Positions 8,217 through 16,841 of a stretch of DNA of 64,000 bases are shown here, piece after piece. Source of the stretch: Ignavibacteria bacterium. Its GTDB lineage: Bacteria; Bacteroidota; Ignavibacteria; SZUA-365. Position numbers and translations under genes: made by a program. How positions within the stretch are numbered: position 1 is the stretch's first letter; every line of letters starts with the position of its first letter. The notes under the pieces are model-generated. The model was not told the origin of the DNA. It searched no databases and was given only the letters and a program-made list of their open reading frames with translations. The stretch lies in contig PKTF01000405.1 in NCBI GenBank assembly GCA_002869275.1, positions 1-64,000 of the forward strand. The letters run 5' to 3'.

Positions 8217-11200
8217 TCAGCGTGGCAGATCGATGGTGACGATCGGACTGTCCTGCTCTGTCGGTCCGCTCGCGAAATGCGGCTGCGGCTGCATCTGCTC
8301 GTGCAGCGCTTTGAGAAGTTTCGCTTCGTATTCGCGCAGTTTCGCCTCGAGAGCATCTTCCTTGATGCTGCGCATTGTCAGGGTCTCACGGTAGCGCTTA
8401 AGGAAGTAGGCGATCGTCTCAACGCGGATGCGGATACTGCCGCTGGGTTTGTTTTCGTCGATGTCCTTGAAGCTGAAATATGGTGTTCCCGAGCATTCCA
8501 CCACTTCCTGGACCACGGCGTAGATCGGTCCGTCATGGCCGCATTTGAAGCTGGACAATTCGAGCGCCACGAGATTTGGATGCCGTGCGACATACTTGGC
8601 CGCCCAGACCTTGCGGCTCGTGTTCTCACTGTAGGAGTTTTTCCAGACGTCGGATATTTCCATGGGATCCGAGATGCGTCCTTCCCGGATCTCGGCGCCG
8701 AAGAGGCGTTCGAGAGTCTCGGCATCGGTGGGCAGACTGTCTTGTGTGAACACCGGATAGCCGAGTTTCTGGAATTCAGCGAGAGTGCCGTGATTGATCC
8801 CGGGATCGTTGTGATAGGGGCGCGCGAGAAGGACGATCCCGAGTCTTCCCTCCTCCTCGATTTCGTGCAGCGTTTCCGCCGCACGGTTTCGAATGCTGTC
8901 GGTGAAGCTGCGCAGCGCGTCATACCCGGCCCGCATCGCTTCTTCATGCTCCTTGAGCGACAGCTTCAATACGCCGCGCAGCTCGAGGTACAGTTGACGC
9001 GAAGCGAGTTTCTCATCCCCGAGGTTCACGAAGGGATGAAGGTACTCGATGCCATGCGCATCGAATATGCTGCCTTCCTTGGTGTAGGCCGCCTCAATGG
9101 TTTCAGCAGTACCGACGATGGTCGGACATGCTTTTGCCGCCTGTGTATTGTGCAGGTCACTGGGCATGTCATCAACCATAGGAAAGAAAATCACATCCAG
9201 CGCTTTGGCGGCGTGTTTCCTGTACAGAAGATTATGCGTGTGCGCCAGACCGAGTTTGCTCGGGAAGCAGGGGTCGATGCTGCCGCGCTTGCTGCCTTCG
9301 CGAAAGAGTGAATCCGTTGTATGATCGGACCACACGATATGTTCAAAGGGAATGCCCAGGGTCTGCAGATAGGCAGTAAAGAACGGTGCATGCGCATACA
9401 TATTCAATGCGCGAGGAATACCGATCTGAAGATCCGCGCGTCGTTTCGCCACTCCACGAATGCTGATTCCGGTTTCACCGCGTTCTGCATTGGTCTCTGC
9501 GAACGTACGGAACACCTCTCGTCCGGAGATTTCCGCATAGTTGGGATATTGTTTGCGAATTCGTGCGAGGTCCCTGGCGATGTCGCGCATCGCATCGGCT
9601 TCCTCCACACAGCCCTTTTCGCAGGTGGCTATAATGAGCCGGCGTTTTGTATCGTCGGTGCTTTTTGCCCGGACTGCTGGAGTCTCGACGTCAATGAAGG
9701 TGCGCATGCAGGAATTCTTGCAGAAGCTGCAGCGGGTGGATTCATCCCTGCGAGACACAAATCGCAGCTGCACCGCGGCATCGAGTCCGATAAACGTGGT
9801 TTCTCTGCCGCTTGTATGCAGGCGTGCCGCTTCGACAGCCGTACCGATCGCTCCGGCCTCGCCTGTATGCTGATGGACGATGATACGCGGTCGCAGATCC
9901 CGGAATTTGCTTTCGATGAAATCCACCTGGGCCTTGACAGCGGCAAGATTCCGTTGCGTACCTCCTTGCAACACAAAGGTGCTGCCGAGCATTTCGAGGT
10001 TGCTGATCTGGGAGACGTAATGCCAGATATTCTTCGGCAGAACGCGGGCGAGTCCGGCCATGATCTCAGAAGCGTTCCAGCCCTGCCGCTGAAAATCGAC
10101 GATATCGGACTGCAGGAACACCGCGCAGCCGTAACCGAATTCGGGGATCTGCTCGGCCTTGAACGCGAGATCCGCATATTCTTCAACGCTGTATCCGAAT
10201 CCCTCGGCCGTGCTCTGCAGGAAGTAACCATTACCTGCCGAGCATTGCGTATTCAGCTTGAAATCGACGACTCTATCCTGGTGCAGCAGAATGAGTTTGA
10301 TATCCTGACCTCCAACGTCACATATCACATCTACGTGATCGTAAAAACGCTGAGCAGCCTGCGTGTGAGCAACCGTCTCGACGAGGGCTACGTCGGCACC
10401 GATGGCGTCCTTGAGAATGTCCTTGGCGTATCCCGTTGTCCCGACTCCCAGAATGTGCAGCGTCGCACCCTGACGCTCAACCTGATCACGGAGGTCGCTG
10501 ATGATCAGGCGGGTGTCTTCGATGGGATTGCCGGCGGAAAGTCGATACGCTTTGAACGCCACGTTCAATTCGCTGTCGATGAGCACACCCTTCGTGGAGG
10601 TAGATCCTCCGTCGATACCCAGGTAAGCGCTGAATGTAGATCCATGATGGAGTCGACACGGAATAAACTGCGGCACACTGTACTTGTTTTTGAAACGAGT
10701 AAGTTCCTCCTGTGATTGAACCAGTCCCTGCCCCGTCTTCGCTCGACGGATGGCATTTCTTCCGTGTGCGATATAATCGCGCAGGCCGTCTAGCCCCGTA
10801 AAACGTTCGGTAATGTCATTCCTGCTGGCATAAAGGATACAGCCGTGAGCAGCGAAATACTGCGCGTCATCAGGCACGTATATCAGATCAGCGGGATCAT
10901 CCGTTTCCGAGATGTCAACGCCGCGCTCCTTCCAGAGACGCGGGATATTTTCCTTCCAGCATTCGACCATTCCGCGGATGAAGGTGTTTGGTCCGCCCAG
11001 CAGCAGCACTTCGGGTCGCAATGTGTTGCCACGCGTGAGGACGGAAAGGTTCTGCTGAATAATGGATTCGAAGAGCGAGGCCATCAATTCCTCTGCCGGC
11101 ACTCCCTGCTTCTGCAGACTGTTGATGTCGGTTTCCGCAAACACACCGCATTTCCCGGCCACGGGATGCAGACGCATTCCGGAGTAGGAAAGGTGCGCAA

Positions 11201-11675
11201 GCTGCTCGGCGGGAATACGCAGCTTCGCATTGATCTTGTCGATGATCGCGCCGGTTCCCCCGGCACATTTGTCGTTCATCGACGTGAATTTCTTGCTGCG
11301 CCCGCTGACAGGATCGCGCTGGAATATGAGGATCTTTGCGTCCTGTCCGCCCAGCTCAATGGCGGAGCCGGCGCGAGGATGCCGTTCTTCGACGGCGAGG
11401 GCCACGGCATTGACTTCCTGCACGTATCGGGCTCCGATGATCGGCGCGATGGGTCGCGCACCGGAACCGGTGATCAGCACCTGCAGGCCGGTGGATTCGG
11501 CATCGAGATCGGAGAGAATTCGCGTCAGGAAATCCAGGACGGTTTCGGCCTGACGGGTTTCGTGGCGCCGGTAGTCCTTCCAGACGATGGAGCCGTCCGG
11601 CACTGAAATCACCACACCCTTGACGGTGGTGCTGCCGACATCGAGTCCTACGATATGTGTAATAGTCGAATTCAC
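8217..11675 (-). CDS. Double-ASKHA acyl-CoA dehydratase activase with DUF2229 domain
   Basis: This 1152-residue protein fuses two BadF/BadG/BcrA/BcrD (HgdC-like) ATPase domains, about 7-285 and 350-620, to a DUF2229/COG3580-like region (about 640-1100). Each ATPase has the phosphate loop (GLDVGSTTVKG; GIDGGSTSTKG) and both cysteines that bridge a [4Fe-4S] cluster across the dimer (Cys137 and Cys176; Cys478 and Cys517). The third region adds CSFCKNSC (649-656), Cys685, Cys690, Cys803, Cys850 and Cys1045, likely further iron-sulfur ligands. Such proteins use ATP to push an electron to low potential. The GTG at 11675 was chosen because it follows AGAAGAG and avoids overlap with the upstream gene; an ATG at 11720 exists. 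The electron acceptor is probably the partner protein at 11689-13449. Confidence 0.85.
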   Translation of the reverse strand: MNSTITHIVGLDVGSTTVKGVVISVPDGSIVWKDYRRHETRQAETVLDFLTRILSDLDAESTGLQVLITGSGARPIAPIIGARYVQEVNAVALAVEERHPRAGSAIELGGQDAKILIFQRDPVSGRSKKFTSMNDKCAGGTGAIIDKINAKLRIPAEQLAHLSYSGMRLHPVAGKCGVFAETDINSLQKQGVPAEELMASLFESIIQQNLSVLTRGNTLRPEVLLLGGPNTFIRGMVECWKENIPRLWKERGVDISETDDPADLIYVPDDAQYFAAHGCILYASRNDITERFTGLDGLRDYIAHGRNAIRRAKTGQGLVQSQEELTRFKNKYSVPQFIPCRLHHGSTFSAYLGIDGGSTSTKGVLIDSELNVAFKAYRLSAGNPIEDTRLIISDLRDQVERQGATLHILGVGTTGYAKDILKDAIGADVALVETVAHTQAAQRFYDHVDVICDVGGQDIKLILLHQDRVVDFKLNTQCSAGNGYFLQSTAEGFGYSVEEYADLAFKAEQIPEFGYGCAVFLQSDIVDFQRQGWNASEIMAGLARVLPKNIWHYVSQISNLEMLGSTFVLQGGTQRNLAAVKAQVDFIESKFRDLRPRIIVHQHTGEAGAIGTAVEAARLHTSGRETTFIGLDAAVQLRFVSRRDESTRCSFCKNSCMRTFIDVETPAVRAKSTDDTKRRLIIATCEKGCVEEADAMRDIARDLARIRKQYPNYAEISGREVFRTFAETNAERGETGISIRGVAKRRADLQIGIPRALNMYAHAPFFTAYLQTLGIPFEHIVWSDHTTDSLFREGSKRGSIDPCFPSKLGLAHTHNLLYRKHAAKALDVIFFPMVDDMPSDLHNTQAAKACPTIVGTAETIEAAYTKEGSIFDAHGIEYLHPFVNLGDEKLASRQLYLELRGVLKLSLKEHEEAMRAGYDALRSFTDSIRNRAAETLHEIEEEGRLGIVLLARPYHNDPGINHGTLAEFQKLGYPVFTQDSLPTDAETLERLFGAEIREGRISDPMEISDVWKNSYSENTSRKVWAAKYVARHPNLVALELSSFKCGHDGPIYAVVQEVVECSGTPYFSFKDIDENKPSGSIRIRVETIAYFLKRYRETLTMRSIKEDALEAKLREYEAKLLKALHEQMQPQPHFASGPTEQDSPIVTIDLPR

Positions 11676-11688
11676 AGCGTCTCTTCTG

Positions 11689-13449
11689 TCACCGCAGTTC
11701 CTGTGCCACCAGGCGTGCAAAACGCGCCGCAGTGCCTGTTCCCTGACGCGGAAGTCGCAGGAACGCCCGAGTCAGCTCAGGATTTCGTTCCATCTCCGAC
11801 TTGATCCGGGTTTCAGTGACACCACAAGCAGCAAGAGTATCTTCATATTCGGTCCTTGCACGTTCACGTGCATCATTGAGCGTCATCTGTACGCGACTCT
11901 GTGCGTTGACCTCTCCTTCACCGGAAGTTTCGATGGGCAGGTAAATGATATCGTCGTAATGCGCCACGACCGCGGTCTGTACCCCGTCAGACTGCGTACT
12001 GGGCAGGCAACCGAAGGGTTTGAGCGAAAGCACCATGTGGCTCAGTTTCTCGCGGGCATAGTAGATGTTCTTAGCCACTTCCAGATGCCCTTCTCCCCCT
12101 TCGATACGGGAATGGTAGTAGGGGTGTCCGATACGCTGCAGCATGTACTGGTCCTGCATCGGCTGCGGAATATTCATCATTCTTCTGCGCAGTCTGCGGT
12201 ATTCCCGGCTGTAGAGGCGTTCAGCAAGCGTGAGAATGGACCAGGTGCGCGCGTAGGTGATCTCTGAGCGAATCCGCTGCCTTATGCGTGGCCAACCTCG
12301 CAGTTCGTCCGGTACATCGAGCAGTCTGCGGTCTTTGCGTGACTGTTTTTCCTGGTGCAGCAGGTACATCAGCCAGGGAGCAATCGGCTCGATCATCACT
12401 TCCGCACCTTCTCGTTCGAGAAAATCAAACATGCGGAAATTTCCATCTCCCTCAGTGGTTTGTGCCCAGAATTCACCAGTGATTTTCACTATGGGTTTGA
12501 CGCGCGTGCGATCGACACGGACCTTCGAGAATATGTCTCGGCAGTCGTTCAGCAGCGCCCGCCTGTCTCGTCCGAACAGCTGAACGGCAAACTTCACGAC
12601 ATTTTCGATCACCCGCTGATTGTGTCTGATGATTGGCACGTTGCTCCAGGACCTGCCAAGGGCGAAGATCTCTTTTTCCTCTATCGCAGTCGCGACATAT
12701 TCCATGGCATGTTCGAGCGCGGCATTCGTGCTTCCGGGCTCGATCTCATAGGGACGAAGCTTGTATGCCATGTCGTTGAGCAGGTCTGCGATCATGAAGG
12801 CGTTGATGATACCGAGTGTGAAGTCGAGGTTCATCTCCAGCCCCGCATCCGCGTGGCTCTGGTCGAGTCCCCCCTCCTGCTGGAGGATCAGGACGCGGAA
12901 TCCTTCATACCCTGCATTGCGGAGTGCGAGCCGGTATTCGGCCTCGTACATCCCGAAGCGACAGGGACCGCAGGCACCCGCGGTAAAGAATACGTAGTTA
13001 TCGATAATGTGCTGGCGCGAGCGGCCCTCTTTCTCCAGCTTCTGTAAGTGATGGATGAGGTTTCCGACAGTGAAATACGTGGGATTGCAGAGACCGTTGT
13101 TGCTGAATTCCTTTCCGGTCTCATACGCTTTTACGTCGGGTGCCGGAAGGTATTCTGAGCGGTAGCCGAGTCGATGCAGGTTGGCCTGGATGAGGCGTTC
13201 GTGCTTCCATGTGAGTCCGCCGAACAGCACAGTCGTGCGTTCTCTCTGAGCACGTGTGAACGCATGCTCCGCCGGACGCTGCCAGTGTCCCTTGCGAGGA
13301 GTGAGACCGAACTCTTTCTCCAGGCGCAGGCGCTCGGCGGCGACAGCTTCTTCGAGGGTCATTGACCCGTCGCGCAATGCCGCGAGAATGCGGGGATCGA
13401 GTCCATCCCCCTCCTGTCCGGCACCGGCATGACGTACCGTATCGTGCAT
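11689..13449 (-). CDS. 2-hydroxyacyl-CoA dehydratase / double-cubane-like protein (COG3581 type)
   Basis: This 586-residue protein resembles the region that follows DUF2229 in large fused activases (COG3581). Likely metal ligands are Cys121 (NNGLCNP), Cys160 and Cys163 (TAGACGPCRFGMYE), and the Cys of KPFGCLPSTQSDG near residue 485. The ATG at 13449 is preceded by AGAAAGGA at about 11 bases; a longer frame to 13503 lacks a ribosome site. The gene lies 13 bases before the double-ASKHA gene, so both should be made together. In many anaerobes this unit is part of one polypeptide; here it is separate. Whether it dehydrates a 2-hydroxyacyl-CoA or reduces a small molecule, as double-cubane proteins do, cannot be decided. 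Confidence 0.75.
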   Translation of the reverse strand: MHDTVRHAGAGQEGDGLDPRILAALRDGSMTLEEAVAAERLRLEKEFGLTPRKGHWQRPAEHAFTRAQRERTTVLFGGLTWKHERLIQANLHRLGYRSEYLPAPDVKAYETGKEFSNNGLCNPTYFTVGNLIHHLQKLEKEGRSRQHIIDNYVFFTAGACGPCRFGMYEAEYRLALRNAGYEGFRVLILQQEGGLDQSHADAGLEMNLDFTLGIINAFMIADLLNDMAYKLRPYEIEPGSTNAALEHAMEYVATAIEEKEIFALGRSWSNVPIIRHNQRVIENVVKFAVQLFGRDRRALLNDCRDIFSKVRVDRTRVKPIVKITGEFWAQTTEGDGNFRMFDFLEREGAEVMIEPIAPWLMYLLHQEKQSRKDRRLLDVPDELRGWPRIRQRIRSEITYARTWSILTLAERLYSREYRRLRRRMMNIPQPMQDQYMLQRIGHPYYHSRIEGGEGHLEVAKNIYYAREKLSHMVLSLKPFGCLPSTQSDGVQTAVVAHYDDIIYLPIETSGEGEVNAQSRVQMTLNDARERARTEYEDTLAACGVTETRIKSEMERNPELTRAFLRLPRQGTGTAARFARLVAQELR

Positions 13450-13491
13450 ACTTCGAAGTATCCTTTCTGTCGGCTCAGCGAATGCGTGATG

Positions 13492-13527
13492 AAGACGCAT
13501 CACACGTCATAGGAGCCAATGCGTCTT
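13492..13527 (-). promoter_or_regulatory. Inverted repeat in the leader of the activase operon
   Basis: Perfect 9-bp arms AAGACGCAT (13492-13500) and ATGCGTCTT (13519-13527) flank an 18-base spacer, 43 bases upstream of the start codon at 13449. One arm can instead pair with more proximal sequence (GTGATG...CATCAC, about 13487-13504), so two mutually exclusive hairpins are possible in the leader RNA. An attenuator-like role is inference. Confidence 0.35.
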
Positions 13528-13575
13528 TGTTCCGATCATTAAAAATACGCTTTTCTCCATATATACAAAGCATCC

Positions 13576-13600
13576 ATGACAGGTATGCGCATCCTGTCAT
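13576..13600. promoter_or_regulatory. Dyad-symmetric operator candidate between divergent operons
   Basis: Perfect 8-bp arms ATGACAGG (13576-13583) and CCTGTCAT (13593-13600) flank a core that is itself the palindrome ATGCGCAT plus one extra T. The dyad ends 9 bases upstream of the predicted -35 of the nfeD promoter, in the intergenic region shared with the activase operon. This is the pattern of a dimeric transcription factor site. The regulator is not known. Confidence 0.45.
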
Positions 13601-13609
13601 CCATGCCAC

Positions 13610-13638
13610 TTGCGTATCACACCTCTGATCGCTAGTAT
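13610..13638 (+). promoter_or_regulatory. Predicted sigma-70-type promoter of the nfeD operon
   Basis: TTGCGT (13610-13615), a 17-base spacer and TAGTAT (13633-13638). Transcription would start near 13645, about 30 bases before the start codon, leaving GAGGAGA as ribosome site in a short leader. Confidence 0.45.
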
Positions 13639-13674
13639 CGTTGTACACCACACTCATCAGAGGAGACGGATGCC

Positions 13675-14979
13675 ATGGCTTCGAGATTTGTTCTCTTTCT
13701 TCTGATCGGTTTCCTCCCCGTTCTTTCGCAGGCTCAGGAGCGCGTGATGCGCATTACCGTCGATGGCAGCATCAATCCGGCCTCGGCAAAGTATATCCAC
13801 GACGCTCTCGCGGAAGCCTCCTCCGATGGTGCACACGCCGTAATCCTTGTACTTGACACCCCTGGCGGACTGCTGCAATCGACCCGTGACATTGTTTCTG
13901 ATTTTCTGGAGAGTCCGATTCCCGTTATTGTCTACGTCGCGCCTGGCGGTGCCCAGGCTGCGTCCGCCGGGGCGTTCATCACGATGGCCGGGCATGTCGC
14001 GGCGATGGCTCCGGGAACAAACATCGGTGCGGCGCATCCCGTGACACTCGGTGAAGGACAGAATATCGCAGATTCCACAAATGTGCCGCTGACCAAGGCG
14101 ACCAATGACGCTGCAGCTTTCGCACGCACCATCGCGGAGGCGCGCGGCCGCAATATCCGCTGGGCTGAAGCCGCCGTTCGTGGAAGTGTATCCATCACCG
14201 AAAAGGAAGCGCTGCGTGATACCGTCATTGATATCATCGCACGCAGCAGCGACGATCTGCTCGAACAGGCACACGGGATGCGCATTGCAATGGCTGAAGA
14301 TACCGTGACGCTGCGGACATCCGGAGCAGAGGTGTACGACCGGGAAATGACCTTTCAACAGAAAATTCTCGACATCCTCAGCGATCCAAACATCGCCTAT
14401 ATTCTCCTGATGCTCGGGATGTACGGGATCTTTTTTGAGCTGTACAATCCCGGCGCGATATTCCCCGGGGTTGTTGGCGGGATTTGCCTGATCCTTGCGT
14501 TCTATTCGATGAACACGCTGCCGGTCAACTATGCCGGACTTGCGCTTATTCTGTTCGCAATCATCTTATTCATTCTCGAAATCAAGATTGTCAGCCACGG
14601 CATTCTCTCGATCGGAGGGGTCATTTCTCTCTTCCTCGGATCGCTGATGCTGATCGAGGCTCCACCCGGAGTGGAATTCATGGAAATATCGCTCTCCGTC
14701 ATCATTACAGTCACGGCCTGCACCACCGCATTCTTCCTGTTCGTTGTCGGGAAAGGCATTGCCATCATGAAGCGAAAGCCAACGACCGGAACAGAAGGTC
14801 TGATCGGCGAGCGCGGCCTCGTCCGGGATTCGCTTTCTCCTGAAGGAGTCATCACGGTACATGGCGAGATATGGAAAGCCCGGAGTGCCACCGGTGCTGA
14901 TATCGCCGAGGGACTTCGCGTGCGGGTGGTGCAGATCGAGAATCTCCTGCTGATCGTTGAAGAAGCAAACGACAGATAG
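13675..14979 (+). CDS. NfeD-family membrane-bound serine protease (ClpP class)
   Basis: A 434-residue long-form NfeD (STOPP partner). A signal peptide (1-20) precedes a ClpP/crotonase-like protease domain with Ser97 in AQAASAGAF and Lys141 in the TKATNDAAA helix, matching the Ser-Lys dyad of the Pyrococcus PH1510 protease. About five membrane helices follow (about 235-370), then a soluble OB-like NfeD domain (about 375-432). The family cleaves the C-terminus of stomatin-like proteins, and a slipin gene follows 44 bases downstream. The ATG is preceded by GAGGAGA. The predicted promoter is at 13610-13638. Confidence 0.92.
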   Translation: MASRFVLFLLIGFLPVLSQAQERVMRITVDGSINPASAKYIHDALAEASSDGAHAVILVLDTPGGLLQSTRDIVSDFLESPIPVIVYVAPGGAQAASAGAFITMAGHVAAMAPGTNIGAAHPVTLGEGQNIADSTNVPLTKATNDAAAFARTIAEARGRNIRWAEAAVRGSVSITEKEALRDTVIDIIARSSDDLLEQAHGMRIAMAEDTVTLRTSGAEVYDREMTFQQKILDILSDPNIAYILLMLGMYGIFFELYNPGAIFPGVVGGICLILAFYSMNTLPVNYAGLALILFAIILFILEIKIVSHGILSIGGVISLFLGSLMLIEAPPGVEFMEISLSVIITVTACTTAFFLFVVGKGIAIMKRKPTTGTEGLIGERGLVRDSLSPEGVITVHGEIWKARSATGADIAEGLRVRVVQIENLLLIVEEANDR

Positions 14980-15023
14980 AGTAAAAAACGATAGTACGTT
15001 TCATCAATCATTCTGGAGATGCC

Positions 15024-15782
15024 ATGGATCCCACCAGCAGTATTTTCGGTATTATCATCGCATTTATCATCCTTCTCCTCGCGAGCGCCGTGCGCGTGCT
15101 GCGTGAGTACGAACGCGGTGTGATTTTCCGTCTCGGACGCCTGGTCGACTCGAAGGGGCCCGGACTCATCCTTCTCATTCCCATCGTCGATCGCATGGTC
15201 AAGGTCAGCCTGCGCACCATCGTGCTCGATGTACCCGCGCAGGACGTGATCACACGCGACAACGTCTCTGTGAAAGTGAGTGCGGTTGTCTACTTCAGGG
15301 TTCTGGAGGCCTCGAAAGCCATCGTCGAAGTCGAGAACTTTCTTTTCGCGACATCTCAGCTCTCACAGACAACGCTGCGCAGTATCCTCGGACAATCGGA
15401 GCTGGACGAGCTCCTTGCGGAACGCGACAAGATCAACAAGCAGCTTCAGGAAATCATCGACATGCAAACCGAGCCCTGGGGGATCAAGGTGAGCCTTGTC
15501 GAGGTCAAGCATATCGATCTGCCACAGGAGATGCAGCGCGCCATGGCAAAACAGGCAGAGGCCGAACGCGAGCGCCGCGCAAAAGTCATTGCCGCGGAAG
15601 GCGAATTCCAGGCATCGCAGAAACTCGCCGATGCGGCAAAGATCCTCTCCACCGATCCCGCCGCGCTGCAGCTGCGCTATCTGCAGACGCTGACCATCGT
15701 GGCAGCCGAGAACAATTCGACAACCCTCTTCCCCATTCCCATTGACCTGATGAAACCGTTTCTTGACAAAATAAGCAAGTGA
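15024..15782 (+). CDS. Slipin (stomatin/SPFH-domain protein)
   Basis: This 252-residue protein has one N-terminal membrane anchor (about 6-24), then a Band-7/SPFH domain starting at [14 protein letters not shown] and ending in a long helix rich in Ala, Glu and Arg (about 170-205), which drives oligomerisation. It is the expected partner and substrate of the upstream NfeD protease; the two form a widespread operon thought to organise membrane microdomains. The ATG at 15024 is preceded by TGGAGATGCC, a usable ribosome site. Only three bases separate it from the downstream nuclease gene. Confidence 0.93.
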   Translation: MDPTSSIFGIIIAFIILLLASAVRVLREYERGVIFRLGRLVDSKGPGLILLIPIVDRMVKVSLRTIVLDVPAQDVITRDNVSVKVSAVVYFRVLEASKAIVEVENFLFATSQLSQTTLRSILGQSELDELLAERDKINKQLQEIIDMQTEPWGIKVSLVEVKHIDLPQEMQRAMAKQAEAERERRAKVIAAEGEFQASQKLADAAKILSTDPAALQLRYLQTLTIVAAENNSTTLFPIPIDLMKPFLDKISK

Positions 15783-15785
15783 TCC

Positions 15786-16841
15786 ATGAACATTCGTGAC
15801 AACCGAAGCAGACGTGGTGTGGTTCGAACTGGTGTGCTGCTCAGCGCAGTTGTTTTACTGATGACATCGTGTCAACCCGACGACCAGACAGATGTTATAC
15901 TCGTGACAGAACTTTCGGACGACCATTTTATCGGTGTGTTCGATGACTACGAGGTTATTGACGGCGACACGTTTCATATCCGTGATTTCACGCGCGGCTT
16001 CCGCTTTCTCTGCATCGATACAGAGGAGGTGCCGCGGGGAGACGACGCCATGCAGCAGCTGGCCGGACTGCGAGCAGCCTGGCCAGCGTCATACGAGGAG
16101 CGACGCGGTGATAAACGCTTCCCTATCAAAATGCCTACTCCCTTCGGATATGAAACTTCGGAATGGGCGAAACAATGGTTCAAAGACGTCGACTCGATTC
16201 GTCTCGAACGGGATTCGAACGACAATGTTTTCGGCTACTTCGGCCGTACGCTGGCCTACGTCTACGCATACAAGGACGGTGAGTGGGTCAATTACAATGT
16301 CGAATGCGTTCGCCAGGGAGGATCTCCTTATTTCGGGAAATACGGGTTCAGCAGCAGGTTCCATGATGTTTTTGAAGTGGCACAGGAAGAAGCCCGGTAT
16401 TTCAAGCGAGGAATCTGGAATACGGATTTGCAGCATTATCCGGATTATGAGGAACGGCTTAGTTGGTGGAATGCACGTGGTGCATCCATCAAGCGGTATC
16501 TAGGCGGACCAGCTGAACATGATCACAGTTACTTCATCGGAAGGGATGGTGAATTCGAACGGCTCGCACTCGCGGGTGGAAAAGAGGTCGTGGTCTTCGG
16601 TCCCGTCCATTGGTTGGGTGATGCACGTCCCGTCCGCACCCTGAAGCTTCCTCACAAAAAGGACCTGGACGTACGCGTGATCCTTCCGGACGGCATGCAG
16701 CAGGATGTGCTGGAGCAGTTTGAGCAGCAGTATATCTATGCCAGAGGGACCGTTTCCGGAGGCGGGCAGGAAATCACGATCACCTGTGGGTCACCCGACG
16801 ACATCAGTCGTGTTCCGCATCCGTCGTGGAATCTGGAGTGA
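15786..16841 (+). CDS. SNase-like (thermonuclease) lipoprotein with C-terminal OB-like domain
   Basis: 351 residues. A lipoprotein signal ends at LLMTSC (Cys29). The staphylococcal-nuclease domain starts at VIDGDTFHIR and keeps the main catalytic residues: Asp of DGDT, Arg before FLCIDTEE, Asp and Glu of IDTEE, and the later Arg of FGRTLAYVY. About 60 residues are inserted between the first strands and that last Arg. The last ~80 residues (KEVVVFGPV...QYIYARGTVS...[11 protein letters not shown]) resemble a nucleic-acid-binding OB fold. It is thus a membrane-tethered nuclease, with the cell-surface side inferred. It is cotranscribed with the NfeD-slipin pair. Its last 38 bases overlap the end of opposing brkB. 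Confidence 0.8.
   Translation: MNIRDNRSRRGVVRTGVLLSAVVLLMTSCQPDDQTDVILVTELSDDHFIGVFDDYEVIDGDTFHIRDFTRGFRFLCIDTEEVPRGDDAMQQLAGLRAAWPASYEERRGDKRFPIKMPTPFGYETSEWAKQWFKDVDSIRLERDSNDNVFGYFGRTLAYVYAYKDGEWVNYNVECVRQGGSPYFGKYGFSSRFHDVFEVAQEEARYFKRGIWNTDLQHYPDYEERLSWWNARGASIKRYLGGPAEHDHSYFIGRDGEFERLALAGGKEVVVFGPVHWLGDARPVRTLKLPHKKDLDVRVILPDGMQQDVLEQFEQQYIYARGTVSGGGQEITITCGSPDDISRVPHPSWNLE

Noticed and set aside
8187-10715. Two long plus-strand open frames (374 and 464 codons)
   Set aside because: Both are antisense to the double-ASKHA activase and show no recognisable domain.
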